Shown one piece after another: positions 1-6,250 of a DNA stretch of 8,011 nucleotides. The translations under genes and the position numbers were made by a program. The stretch is from contig CAYWTX010000675.1 of NCBI GenBank assembly GCA_964461295.1, positions 1-8,011 on the forward strand. The letters run 5' to 3'. Position 1 is the first letter of the stretch; each line of letters opens with the position of its first letter. The DNA is from CAYWTX01 sp964461295. GTDB taxonomy: Bacteria > Planctomycetota > Phycisphaerae > SM23-33. The notes beneath the pieces were generated by a model. That model searched no databases, was not told where the DNA came from, and worked only from the letters and a program-made list of their open reading frames with translations.

Positions 1-2
1 CC

Positions 3-2282
3 CTGCAGCGCCGCATTGCCCTGGCCAATCCTCTTCTGGGCGACTGCGATCTCCTGGTCTGCCAGCGTGCCAACGCCGGACTTGATCCTGCGCACATTGC
101 CTCCCAATACAAACTTGTCGGAGGCAATCCCCTTTCGGGACTCTTCCGCCTCAGCGGGTACCGTGGTGATCTGCCGGTCATGAAAGAAATCCTGCAGGGC
201 GCCACATTGCCCCAAGGGAGACTGTCCGGCCAACCGTTGGATGCCGCCGCCCGCGCCATGGCAGAACTTGGCCCGGGAAACTTCGGCTGGCCCGATCTTT
301 CTCACGATGGGAGGCAGATCGTCTTCGCCTGGAAGGAATCTGGTAGCTGCAACCATGGTAAAGAAAACACTATCGCCTACTACAACGGGACTGGCACGTC
401 CCAGTTCTCTCGTGAACGCTGTTACCACATCTTTGCCTTCGACCTGGATTCGCCGGTCGCCGACCGCCTGCGCATGCTGACCGATGGTTCGGGCAACGAT
501 GCCCATCCCAGTTACTTGCCGAACGGACGTATTGTTTTTCTTTCCGACCGCCGAGGTGGAGTTGAACGGTGTGGCGGACCACCGAGAGCCACCAGACTGA
601 ACTCCATGAATCCTGACGGCAGCGATCAGGTTCCCCTTTCGTTCCACGAAACTTCGGAGTTTTCGCCGGCAGTTGACCGTGACGGAAAGATCATCTATGG
701 CCGCTGGGACTACATTGATCGTGGTGACTGCATTGCCCACCACCTTTGGACCTGCTGTCCCGACGGCCGCGATCCACGCGCCGCGAATGGGAACTATCCG
801 GAGGGAACTCGCGCAGAAGCGGATTATTGTCGGGTGGTTCGTCCCAACGCCGAAGTTGAAATGCAGGCTATCCCCGGCGATCACCGCCTGATGGCCGTCG
901 CCGCCGCACATCATGTCCTCGGTCATACCGGCAGTCTCATTGTCCTTGACTTGAAGCAGCCTGACGATGACTCCATGAGTCAGGTGCGCCGGTTCACTCC
1001 GGACATTGGTTTCCCGGAAACCGGTGAAAGCGTCAAGGGGCAGAATCCCAGTGGCGCCCAACCTCTGGCCTGTCCCTGGCCGCTGAACATCAACTTCGCT
1101 CTGGCCGGTTCCGATCGCGGGGCGGTGTTGGTGGACGCCTTCGGCAATCAAACGCTCCTTGTCTCCACCGCCTTCCCGACCCGCGAAATCATCCCCCTGC
1201 GTGCGCGCCCTCGACCGCCGGTCATTCCCAACCAGACTGCCGTTGGCCATGCACCGGGAGACGGGGTTAATGCCAGGGAGATTCCCAAGACCGGCATGTT
1301 CACACTCATCAATGTCTATGACAGTCTCAAGCCCTGGCCCAGGGACACCACCATCACCGCGTTGCGCATCGTGCAAATCTATCCGAAGAGTAACACAACA
1401 TGGGCGAGCCGACCTCAGGTGGGCGTCGCAAGCGAAACCCTGGTGCGCGGACTGGTGGGAACGGTGCCGGTTGAGTCCGATGGCAGCGTCCGCTTCGAGG
1501 CGCCCGCCAATCAACTGCTCTATTTCCAGGCCCTTGACGCCCAGGGACGGGCCGTGCAGACCATGCGTTCGGGCACCTACCTCCAGCCAGGCGCGCAGGT
1601 CACCTGCCTGGGTTGCCACGAACCCAAGCATCAGGCGCCGCCGTTCCGCCCACAAACGCCCCTGGCGTTGCGCCAACCCGTCCGTCAACCCACAATTGGA
1701 CCTTCCGGCAGCAATCCTGTTTTCTATCCCGCCCTCGTGCAGACTGTCCTCGACCGCCAGTGCGTATCCTGCCACACCAAGACGCGCCAGGAGACGGCAA
1801 CCGGCAAGAAGATGCCGCCGGATCTTTCTCCCACGCCCTGCGGCGTCCAAAAGGCGGGTTGGATCAACGGCACCACCGACAGGAGTGTCGGCAAGTTGCC
1901 GGATGTCTTCTACTCTGGACAGGGAGCGACCACCTGTTGGACCGTCTCGTACAACTCCCTTGTCCAATACACCGGCAAGAACTTCGGCGGCAAACCGATC
2001 TATTACGAGGGCCGCACCACGCCGGGTTCATTCGGCGCCCTCAATTCCAAGCTGTATCCTCTCCTGGCCGACGGCAAACACCATGGCGTCAAGTTGAGCG
2101 CCGAGGACATGCAGCGGCTGGCAATCTGGATGGACCTCAACAGCAACTTCCTGGGCCATTACCTCTTCACCGAGGAGCAGTCCCGCGGCATCCTGCCGGC
2201 AATGCCGCCAACCGAATACTTCGACACCTCCGACCATCCCGAAGCCCGCATTCCCATCACGCCCAAAGCAGAGGCCAAGTAG
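3..2282 (+). CDS. HzsA-related dihaem protein with PD40 propeller (5' end outside window)
   Basis: The frame is open from the window edge: it reads without a stop from base 3 through the ATG at 180, and the peptide before that ATG (LQRRIALANPLL...) is family-like. The ATG at 180 is therefore internal and the true start lies upstream. 759 residues are visible. WD40/PD40-like propeller blades cover roughly residues 90-400, with DLSHDGRQIVFAW near 98, YLPNGRIVFLSDRRGG near 170 and DRDGKIIYGRWDYI near 225. A middle region resembling the hydrazine synthase alpha subunit follows, leading into the first c-type haem site CLGCH (residues 535-539). The second haem site is CVSCH (587-591). A C-terminal HHGVKLSAEDMQRLAIWMDLN segment near 693 offers a possible distal histidine ligand and is typical of planctomycete cytochrome-like C-termini. 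Covalent haem implies export, but the signal peptide would lie outside the window. The family is widespread in planctomycetes that do not do anammox, so hydrazine synthesis should not be assumed. It is the first visible gene of a probable three-gene operon. Its base composition is visibly less GC-rich than the genes to the right. Confidence 0.85.
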   Translation: MQRRIALANPLLGDCDLLVCQRANAGLDPAHIASQYKLVGGNPLSGLFRLSGYRGDLPVMKEILQGATLPQGRLSGQPLDAAARAMAELGPGNFGWPDLSHDGRQIVFAWKESGSCNHGKENTIAYYNGTGTSQFSRERCYHIFAFDLDSPVADRLRMLTDGSGNDAHPSYLPNGRIVFLSDRRGGVERCGGPPRATRLNSMNPDGSDQVPLSFHETSEFSPAVDRDGKIIYGRWDYIDRGDCIAHHLWTCCPDGRDPRAANGNYPEGTRAEADYCRVVRPNAEVEMQAIPGDHRLMAVAAAHHVLGHTGSLIVLDLKQPDDDSMSQVRRFTPDIGFPETGESVKGQNPSGAQPLACPWPLNINFALAGSDRGAVLVDAFGNQTLLVSTAFPTREIIPLRARPRPPVIPNQTAVGHAPGDGVNAREIPKTGMFTLINVYDSLKPWPRDTTITALRIVQIYPKSNTTWASRPQVGVASETLVRGLVGTVPVESDGSVRFEAPANQLLYFQALDAQGRAVQTMRSGTYLQPGAQVTCLGCHEPKHQAPPFRPQTPLALRQPVRQPTIGPSGSNPVFYPALVQTVLDRQCVSCHTKTRQETATGKKMPPDLSPTPCGVQKAGWINGTTDRSVGKLPDVFYSGQGATTCWTVSYNSLVQYTGKNFGGKPIYYEGRTTPGSFGALNSKLYPLLADGKHHGVKLSAEDMQRLAIWMDLNSNFLGHYLFTEEQSRGILPAMPPTEYFDTSDHPEARIPITPKAEAK

Positions 2283-2292
2283 AGGATTCGTC

Positions 2293-3522
2293 ATGCAATA
2301 CCGCCGCTTTGGCCGACTGGATTGGGACGTTTCGGTACTGGGTTTCGGCTGCATGAGGCTGCCGACGGCCAGCCACTCGTACGGCGCGGATATTCTGGAA
2401 ACCGAAGCCGCCGCGATGCTCCGTCGCGCCATTGACTGCGGCGTGAACTACGTGGATACGGCCTATCCGTATCACGGCGGCGAGAGCGAGAAGTTGCTGG
2501 GACGCGTGTTGGGCAACGGCTACCGCGCCAAGGTCAAGATCGCGACGAAGTTCCCCACATGGCTCGCCAAGGACCCGTCGGACTTCGACCGATACTTCAA
2601 CGAGCAACTGCAGCGCCTCCAGACCGGCTGCATCGACTTCTACCTGCTGCACGGTCTGGACGTGGAATCGTGGCCCCGTTTGAGGGACATGGGCTTTCTC
2701 CCATGGGCGGAACAGCAGCGTGCCGCGGGGCGCATCGGACACCTGGGTTTCTCGTTTCACGACAAATGCCAGGTCCTCAAGGAGATCGTGGACGGATACG
2801 ACGACTGGACCGTCTGCCTCATCCAGTACAACTACATGGACGCCGAAACCCAGGCCGGGCGCGCCGGCCTCGAATACGCCGCCGCCAGAGGCCTGGCCGT
2901 CGCGGTAATGGAGCCGCTGGCCGGCGGACGCCTGACCCGTCCGCCCCCGGCCGTCGAGCGCCTCTGGGATTCGGCTCCCCGCAAACGCACGCCCGCCGAG
3001 TGGGCCCTGCATTGGGTCTGGGACCAGCCGGAGGTCTCGGTTGTCCTGAGCGGAATGGGCACCATGCGGCAACTCGAGGCGAACCTGGCGGCCGCCGAGT
3101 CCTCGCGGCCCGGGTTGCTGACGGCTTCGGAAGCGCGGGTGATCGCACAGGTGCGCGACGAGTACAGGCGGAGTTGTCCGGTTGCCTGCACCGAGTGCGA
3201 GTATTGCCTGCCGTGCCCGCACGGGGTGAACATTCCGCGCAACTTCCGCATCTACAACGACGGCGCCATGTACGGCGACGCGACGACGGCACGCGGTTGG
3301 TATGCCAACTGGCTGAAGGAAGGCGCGCGGGCCGAGGCCTGCCAGGCGTGCCGCGATTGCGAGCCTCGATGCCCGCAGCGCATTCCCATTGCCCAGTGGA
3401 TGTCTCGCCTGCGCGAGGTTCTGGCCGAAGGCCAACCATATCCGACCGGGGTGGGGGCCTGGCCGGCAAACCTGAACCGAACCTACGACAAGAAGAAAGG
3501 GAAGGCGTCCGATGCTCCATGA
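2293..3522 (+). CDS. Aldo/keto reductase with C-terminal 4Fe-4S clusters (COG1453-like)
   Basis: 409 residues. The N-terminal TIM-barrel part carries a complete aldo/keto reductase tetrad: Asp55 and Tyr60 in DTAYPYHGG, Lys86 in IATKFP and His120 in DFYLLHG. It should reduce or oxidise a carbonyl/alcohol substrate with NAD(P)H in the cytoplasm; no signal peptide is visible. The C-terminus adds two cysteine clusters, C299-x2-C302-x2-C305-x2-C308-P (with C295 just before) and C350-x2-C353-x2-C356-x3-C360-P, expected to hold two [4Fe-4S] clusters as in ferredoxins. This architecture is the predicted oxidoreductase group COG1453, whose substrates are mostly unknown. The ATG is supported by AGAGGA at 2281-2286, six bases upstream. 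The Shine-Dalgarno overlaps the stop codon of the preceding gene (10-base gap), and the 3' end overlaps the next gene by 11 bases, so translation is probably coupled. Confidence 0.9.
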   Translation: MQYRRFGRLDWDVSVLGFGCMRLPTASHSYGADILETEAAAMLRRAIDCGVNYVDTAYPYHGGESEKLLGRVLGNGYRAKVKIATKFPTWLAKDPSDFDRYFNEQLQRLQTGCIDFYLLHGLDVESWPRLRDMGFLPWAEQQRAAGRIGHLGFSFHDKCQVLKEIVDGYDDWTVCLIQYNYMDAETQAGRAGLEYAAARGLAVAVMEPLAGGRLTRPPPAVERLWDSAPRKRTPAEWALHWVWDQPEVSVVLSGMGTMRQLEANLAAAESSRPGLLTASEARVIAQVRDEYRRSCPVACTECEYCLPCPHGVNIPRNFRIYNDGAMYGDATTARGWYANWLKEGARAEACQACRDCEPRCPQRIPIAQWMSRLREVLAEGQPYPTGVGAWPANLNRTYDKKKGKASDAP

Positions 3523-4909
3523 GTCCGCCTTGCTGCCGCGAACTCCGGCTACCCGTGCGGTTGCTCCGGCTGGTCGCCCGACCAGTTGGCTGTGCATAGG
3601 GGTCCTGTCCGTGGTCTTCCTCTGCCTTGAGTGCGGTTGCGCGACTCCGCGAGGACCGGGCGGCGCCAACCTGGCCCAACCGCGGCCGGGCGAGGAACAC
3701 CAGTTCCTCAGCCTGAACCACCAGCCCGTTCGCGTGGGCCAGTACGACTGGCCTCAATGGATGGGCTTCAGCCGCGACAACGCCAGCCTCGAGACCAATT
3801 GGCGGACAGACTGGTCGGTCAATCCACCCAAGGTCCTCTGGCAGAAACAGATCGGAGCGGGCTACTCGGCCGTGTCCGTGTGCGAGGGCTTCGCCTACAC
3901 CATGGGCAACGCCGACGGCAAGGACGCGGTCTGGTGCCTCGACGCCGAAACGGGCAAGGAGGTCTGGTGCTTCCGCTACCCGTGCCGGCAGGGCGCATGG
4001 CCGGGGCCCAGGGCGACGCCCAATGTGCAGGGCGGACTGATCTGCACGCTCAGCCAGGAGGGAGTCGTCTACTGCCTCGACGCCCGGTCGGGCAAGCCGC
4101 TCTGGCGGCGGGACCTGGGCGGATACATACGCTACAAGGCCCGTGGCTGGGAATGGGGCGCATCCCCCTCGCCGCTGGTGTTCGGCGACCTGGTCATCGT
4201 GGACCTCGGCACGGTGGTGGCGATGGACCAGCGGACCGGACGGGTGCGATGGACCTCCGGCAACCATGAGACGGCCTTCGTCTCGCCGACGACGATGCTT
4301 CGCGGCATGGACGTGTGCCTGGTGGTGCTCAACGGCTGGGGGTTACGCGTGCTCAACCCGTTGGACGGCAAGGAGTACGCCAGCCGCGAGTGGAAGGGCA
4401 GCGGCATCAACGTGGCCACGCCGTTGATCGCAGGCAACCAGATCTTTCTGACGACCGGCTACGGGGTGGGCTGCTCGCTGATGAAGTTCGAGGGCGACCG
4501 GCTCAGCGAGGTGTACAACAGCAAGGTTCTGTCGTCGCAGATTCACACGCCGGTTCTCCACGACGGGCACGTGTACGGCTTCCACGGGAACGTTGCGTTG
4601 AACGCGCCGGGCGAGAACGTCCGCGGGGCGCTGAAGTGCATCGAATTGGCCACGGGCAAGGAGAAGTGGGCCAAGGCCGACCTCGGCTACGGCGCGGTGA
4701 CCAGGGCTGGCTCCAGGCTCATCGCCTTGACCGAACGCGGGCTACTGGTGGCAGTTGAGGCCACGCCCGACGGCTTCAAGGAACTGGGGCGCTGCCAGGT
4801 GCTTCAGGGCCGTGCCTGGACCATGCCTGTGCTCGCCGACGGGCGGATCTACTGTCGCAATACGCCGGGCGACCTGGTTTGCCTGGACGTGTCTGCCCCG
4901 GCCAAGTGA
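3512..4909 (+). CDS. PQQ-like beta-propeller repeat protein, exported or membrane-anchored
   Basis: 465 residues. Repeated PQQ-like blade motifs of the form (V/A)xCLDAxTGKxxW are visible near residues 138-152 (CLDAETGKEVW), 186-199 (CLDARSGKPLW), 234-247 (AMDQRTGRVRW), 278-289 (VLNPLDGKEY) and 373-386 (CIELATGKEKW), giving a BamB-like or quinoprotein-like propeller. The block starting WPQWMGFSRDN near residue 80, with Trp-rich entry and a later LWQKQIGAGYSAVSV, is the usual opening of planctomycete family members. The N-terminus has a long basic leader, then a hydrophobic segment (about 26-39) ending in ECGCA. Cys43 or Cys41 could be lipidated, but Glu at -3 of Cys43 makes a poor lipobox, so simple cleavage or anchoring is also possible. 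No catalytic dehydrogenase domain is recognised; a scaffold, binding or assembly role is an inference. A purine-rich AAAGGGAAGG at 3496-3505 supports the start. The 5' end overlaps the reductase gene by 11 bases. Confidence 0.85.
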   Translation: MLHESALLPRTPATRAVAPAGRPTSWLCIGVLSVVFLCLECGCATPRGPGGANLAQPRPGEEHQFLSLNHQPVRVGQYDWPQWMGFSRDNASLETNWRTDWSVNPPKVLWQKQIGAGYSAVSVCEGFAYTMGNADGKDAVWCLDAETGKEVWCFRYPCRQGAWPGPRATPNVQGGLICTLSQEGVVYCLDARSGKPLWRRDLGGYIRYKARGWEWGASPSPLVFGDLVIVDLGTVVAMDQRTGRVRWTSGNHETAFVSPTTMLRGMDVCLVVLNGWGLRVLNPLDGKEYASREWKGSGINVATPLIAGNQIFLTTGYGVGCSLMKFEGDRLSEVYNSKVLSSQIHTPVLHDGHVYGFHGNVALNAPGENVRGALKCIELATGKEKWAKADLGYGAVTRAGSRLIALTERGLLVAVEATPDGFKELGRCQVLQGRAWTMPVLADGRIYCRNTPGDLVCLDVSAPAK

Positions 4910-4941
4910 AAGCCGCGGGAACTCAGGACGCCCGGTGCTGT

Positions 4942-4970
4942 CCCCCTGTCCCCCCGAGAAACCCCGTCCC
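4942..4970 (-). other. Putative G-quadruplex motif (C-rich on + strand)
   Basis: Read on the - strand, four G-tracts occur in a row: GGG, GGGG, GGGGGG and GGGGG, with loops of 2, 6 and 3 bases (AC, TTTCTC, ACA). This satisfies the usual G3+N1-7 pattern. It lies 32 bases after the stop of the PQQ-propeller gene, with the G-rich strand being the template for that operon. The tandem TGTCCCCC unit at 4939-4954 supplies two of the tracts. A function in pausing or termination is only inferred; it may be a chance product of a GC-rich genome. Confidence 0.4.
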
Positions 4971-5084
4971 GGATACAACAAGCGTAACACTTCACCATTC
5001 TGCAACGGAACCGGCCAGAAGAGATTCCCATGGTAACTCAACAAGATGCTTGCGCCAGGTCGCGCTGCGCGGTATGGCAGAGGA

Positions 5085-5192
5085 ATGGACGAGGAGATTC
5101 GCACGGATGCCCAAGTCGCCACGCTGATCGCCGCGGTTCTGGAAGGAAGGCTCACGGATGAGCAGGCTGAGGAACTGGCGGCCCTTCCCTCC
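5085..5192 (+). pseudogene. Possible remnant of an anti-sigma/FecR-type N-terminus
   Basis: An ATG at 5085 opens a peptide whose first ~36 residues (MDEEIRTDAQVATLIAAVLE, then GRLTDEQAEELAALP) resemble the short helical start of planctomycete FecR/anti-sigma-like proteins, in which an LxGxLTxEQxxEL pattern is common. No FecR, LamG or transmembrane part follows. Instead the frame runs on through low-information sequence straight into the nuclease gene without a stop. The AGAGGA before this ATG (5079-5084) is directly adjacent, too close for a normal ribosome site. I read it as a decayed or truncated gene end that happens to be in frame with the downstream gene. An unrelated chance frame in GC-rich DNA is the alternative. 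Confidence 0.3.
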
Positions 5193-5228
5193 CCCGCGTC
5201 GGTGGGTCTCCCCCTCGCTTGGATTTCG

Positions 5229-5237
5229 TGCTACGAT
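5229..5237 (+). promoter_or_regulatory. Extended -10-like promoter element
   Basis: TGCTACGAT matches the extended -10 pattern TGnTAnnnT and sits 24 bases upstream of the nuclease ATG, which would give a short leader. No good -35 box is seen at the right distance. It is a weak, pattern-based call. Confidence 0.3.
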
Positions 5238-5249
5238 TGCACGAACCAT

Positions 5250-5254
5250 GGAGA
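5250..5254 (+). promoter_or_regulatory. Ribosome binding site deciding the nuclease start
   Basis: GGAGA lies seven bases before the ATG at 5262, directly ahead of a textbook signal peptide. It favours this start over in-frame ATGs further upstream (5046, 5085), which would bury the signal peptide inside the protein. Confidence 0.6.
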
Positions 5255-5261
5255 CCAAGAA

Positions 5262-6188
5262 ATGAACCGCCTTCTCCTGTCCGCAACCGTCGCTCTGGGC
5301 GCACTGTTCACGCTCGCGCCGAACAATGCCTTCGCCTGGCACGCCAAGACGCACGCGGGCGCCACACACCTTGCCCTCCAGGCCGCGGGCAAGGACTTGC
5401 CGCCGTTCCTCGCCGCCGGGGCCGGCGCCGTCGCGCACTGCTCGCTCGATCCGGACCTGTTCACCCGGCCCATCGGCCCCGAGCCCCTCAACAGCGCCGA
5501 GGCCCCCGAACACTACTTCGACGTCGAACTGCTCAAAGGCGCCCCCGTTCCCGCCGGCCGCAAGGAGTTCATCGCCTGGTGCGCCAAGGCGAACATCGAG
5601 CCGCAGAAGATCGGCCTGCTCCCCTACTGCGTGACCGAGTGGACGCAACGCCTGACGGTGGCCCTGGCCGAGCACCGCACCGACCCCAACAACCCGCACG
5701 TGCGGGCCAAGTGCCTCGTTTACGCCGGTCTGCTCGCCCACTACGCCGAGGACCTCGGCCAGCCGCTGCACGTCACCATCCACTGGGACGGGCGAGCCAA
5801 GCCCGACGGTTCCTCGCCGCGCAGCGGCATCCACGCCCGCCTCGACGCCCTGCCCGGCAAACTGAAGCTCGACCGCGCCGCGCTGCTGCGCGACATCAGG
5901 CCCGCCCCGCTGGCGTTGGAACCCCAGCGACCGGGGGCGATGGGACATCCCCTGCTCCAGGGCGTGCTCGCCGAGGTCCGGCGCAGCCACGCGCTGGTCG
6001 CCAGGGTCTACGCGCTGGACGCGCTGATCCCCGCCGCTGACGCCGCGCTGGAGCCCAATTCGCCCGCCGCCCCGTTCGCCGCCGAACGCCTGAAGGCGGC
6101 CGCGACGTTCACGGCGTCGCTGTACCTGACGGCGTGGCGCGATTCGCAGGCGATCAAGTTGCCGACGTGGTGCAAACGGGAGGAGTGA
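5262..6188 (+). CDS. Secreted S1/P1 nuclease / zinc phospholipase C superfamily protein
   Basis: 308 residues from the ATG at 5262. The first 25 residues form a clear signal peptide (MNRLLLSATVALGALF, ending NAFA), predicted to be cut before Trp26. Trp is the expected first residue of mature S1/P1 nucleases and phospholipases C, where its amino group binds zinc. The other ligands can be placed: His31 (W-x4-H, as in P1), an Asp in SLDPD (63 or 65), His84 in EHYFD, His160-x3-Asp164-x5-His170 (HYAEDLGQPLH), and His191-x3-Asp195. The final Asp and the W-x4-H spacing match nuclease P1 better than Bacillus phospholipase C, which has Glu and a longer first gap, but the spacing to His84 is longer than in P1. 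It is probably a trinuclear-zinc phosphodiesterase acting outside the cytoplasm on nucleic acid or phospholipid; the substrate is not readable. It looks monocistronic and is strongly GC-rich (43 of 60 bases in 5461-5520). Confidence 0.8.
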   Translation: MNRLLLSATVALGALFTLAPNNAFAWHAKTHAGATHLALQAAGKDLPPFLAAGAGAVAHCSLDPDLFTRPIGPEPLNSAEAPEHYFDVELLKGAPVPAGRKEFIAWCAKANIEPQKIGLLPYCVTEWTQRLTVALAEHRTDPNNPHVRAKCLVYAGLLAHYAEDLGQPLHVTIHWDGRAKPDGSSPRSGIHARLDALPGKLKLDRAALLRDIRPAPLALEPQRPGAMGHPLLQGVLAEVRRSHALVARVYALDALIPAADAALEPNSPAAPFAAERLKAAATFTASLYLTAWRDSQAIKLPTWCKREE

Positions 6189-6200
6189 CGGGAAGCGTCG

Positions 6201-6223
6201 GGTGTCAGGTGTCAGGTGTCAGG
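6201..6223. repeat. Three tandem copies of GGTGTCA
   Basis: The heptamer GGTGTCA occurs three times head to tail (6201-6207, 6208-6214, 6215-6221) followed by GG. It sits in the 62-base gap between two convergent genes, where no clear terminator hairpin is visible. Function is unknown. Replication slippage or part of a dispersed intergenic repeat are the likely origins. Confidence 0.8.
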
Positions 6224-6250
6224 AAGCCCCGGTACTCTCGCTGTCGGGTC

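Larger units (their letters stand above)
4910..5261. other. Non-coding stretch between the operon and the nuclease gene
   Basis: 352 bases without a convincing complete gene. It contains a C-rich run with a tandem TGTCCCCC pair (4939-4954), a short coding-like remnant (5085-5192) and an extended -10-like site just before the next gene. I see no clear Rho-independent hairpin with a T-tract behind the PQQ-propeller gene. Confidence 0.6.

Noticed and set aside
3..2282. Evidence for anammox (hydrazine synthase)
   Set aside because: Only an alpha-like architecture is present. The wider family occurs in many non-anammox bacteria and no other anammox gene is visible.
2257..3669. Long open frame on the - strand, 470 codons, opposite the aldo/keto reductase
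   Set aside because: The + strand gene has an intact catalytic tetrad and Fe-S motifs. The antisense frame has no recognisable domain, is rich in Arg/Gly/Ala/Pro and fits the usual antisense artefact of GC-rich genes.
2819..4267. Long open frame on the - strand, 482 codons, spanning reductase and PQQ-propeller genes
   Set aside because: It overlaps two convincing + strand genes, has no family-like motif and shows Arg/Pro-rich low-information sequence.
5046..5261. Start of the nuclease gene at 5046 or 5085
   Set aside because: Either start would place the signal peptide 60-70 residues inside the protein. The ATG at 5262 has a well-placed GGAGA and gives Trp as mature residue 1.
4992..5990. 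332-codon - strand frame opposite the nuclease gene
   Set aside because: The + strand gene has a signal peptide, ribosome site and zinc-ligand pattern. The antisense frame is Gly/Val-rich and unrecognisable.
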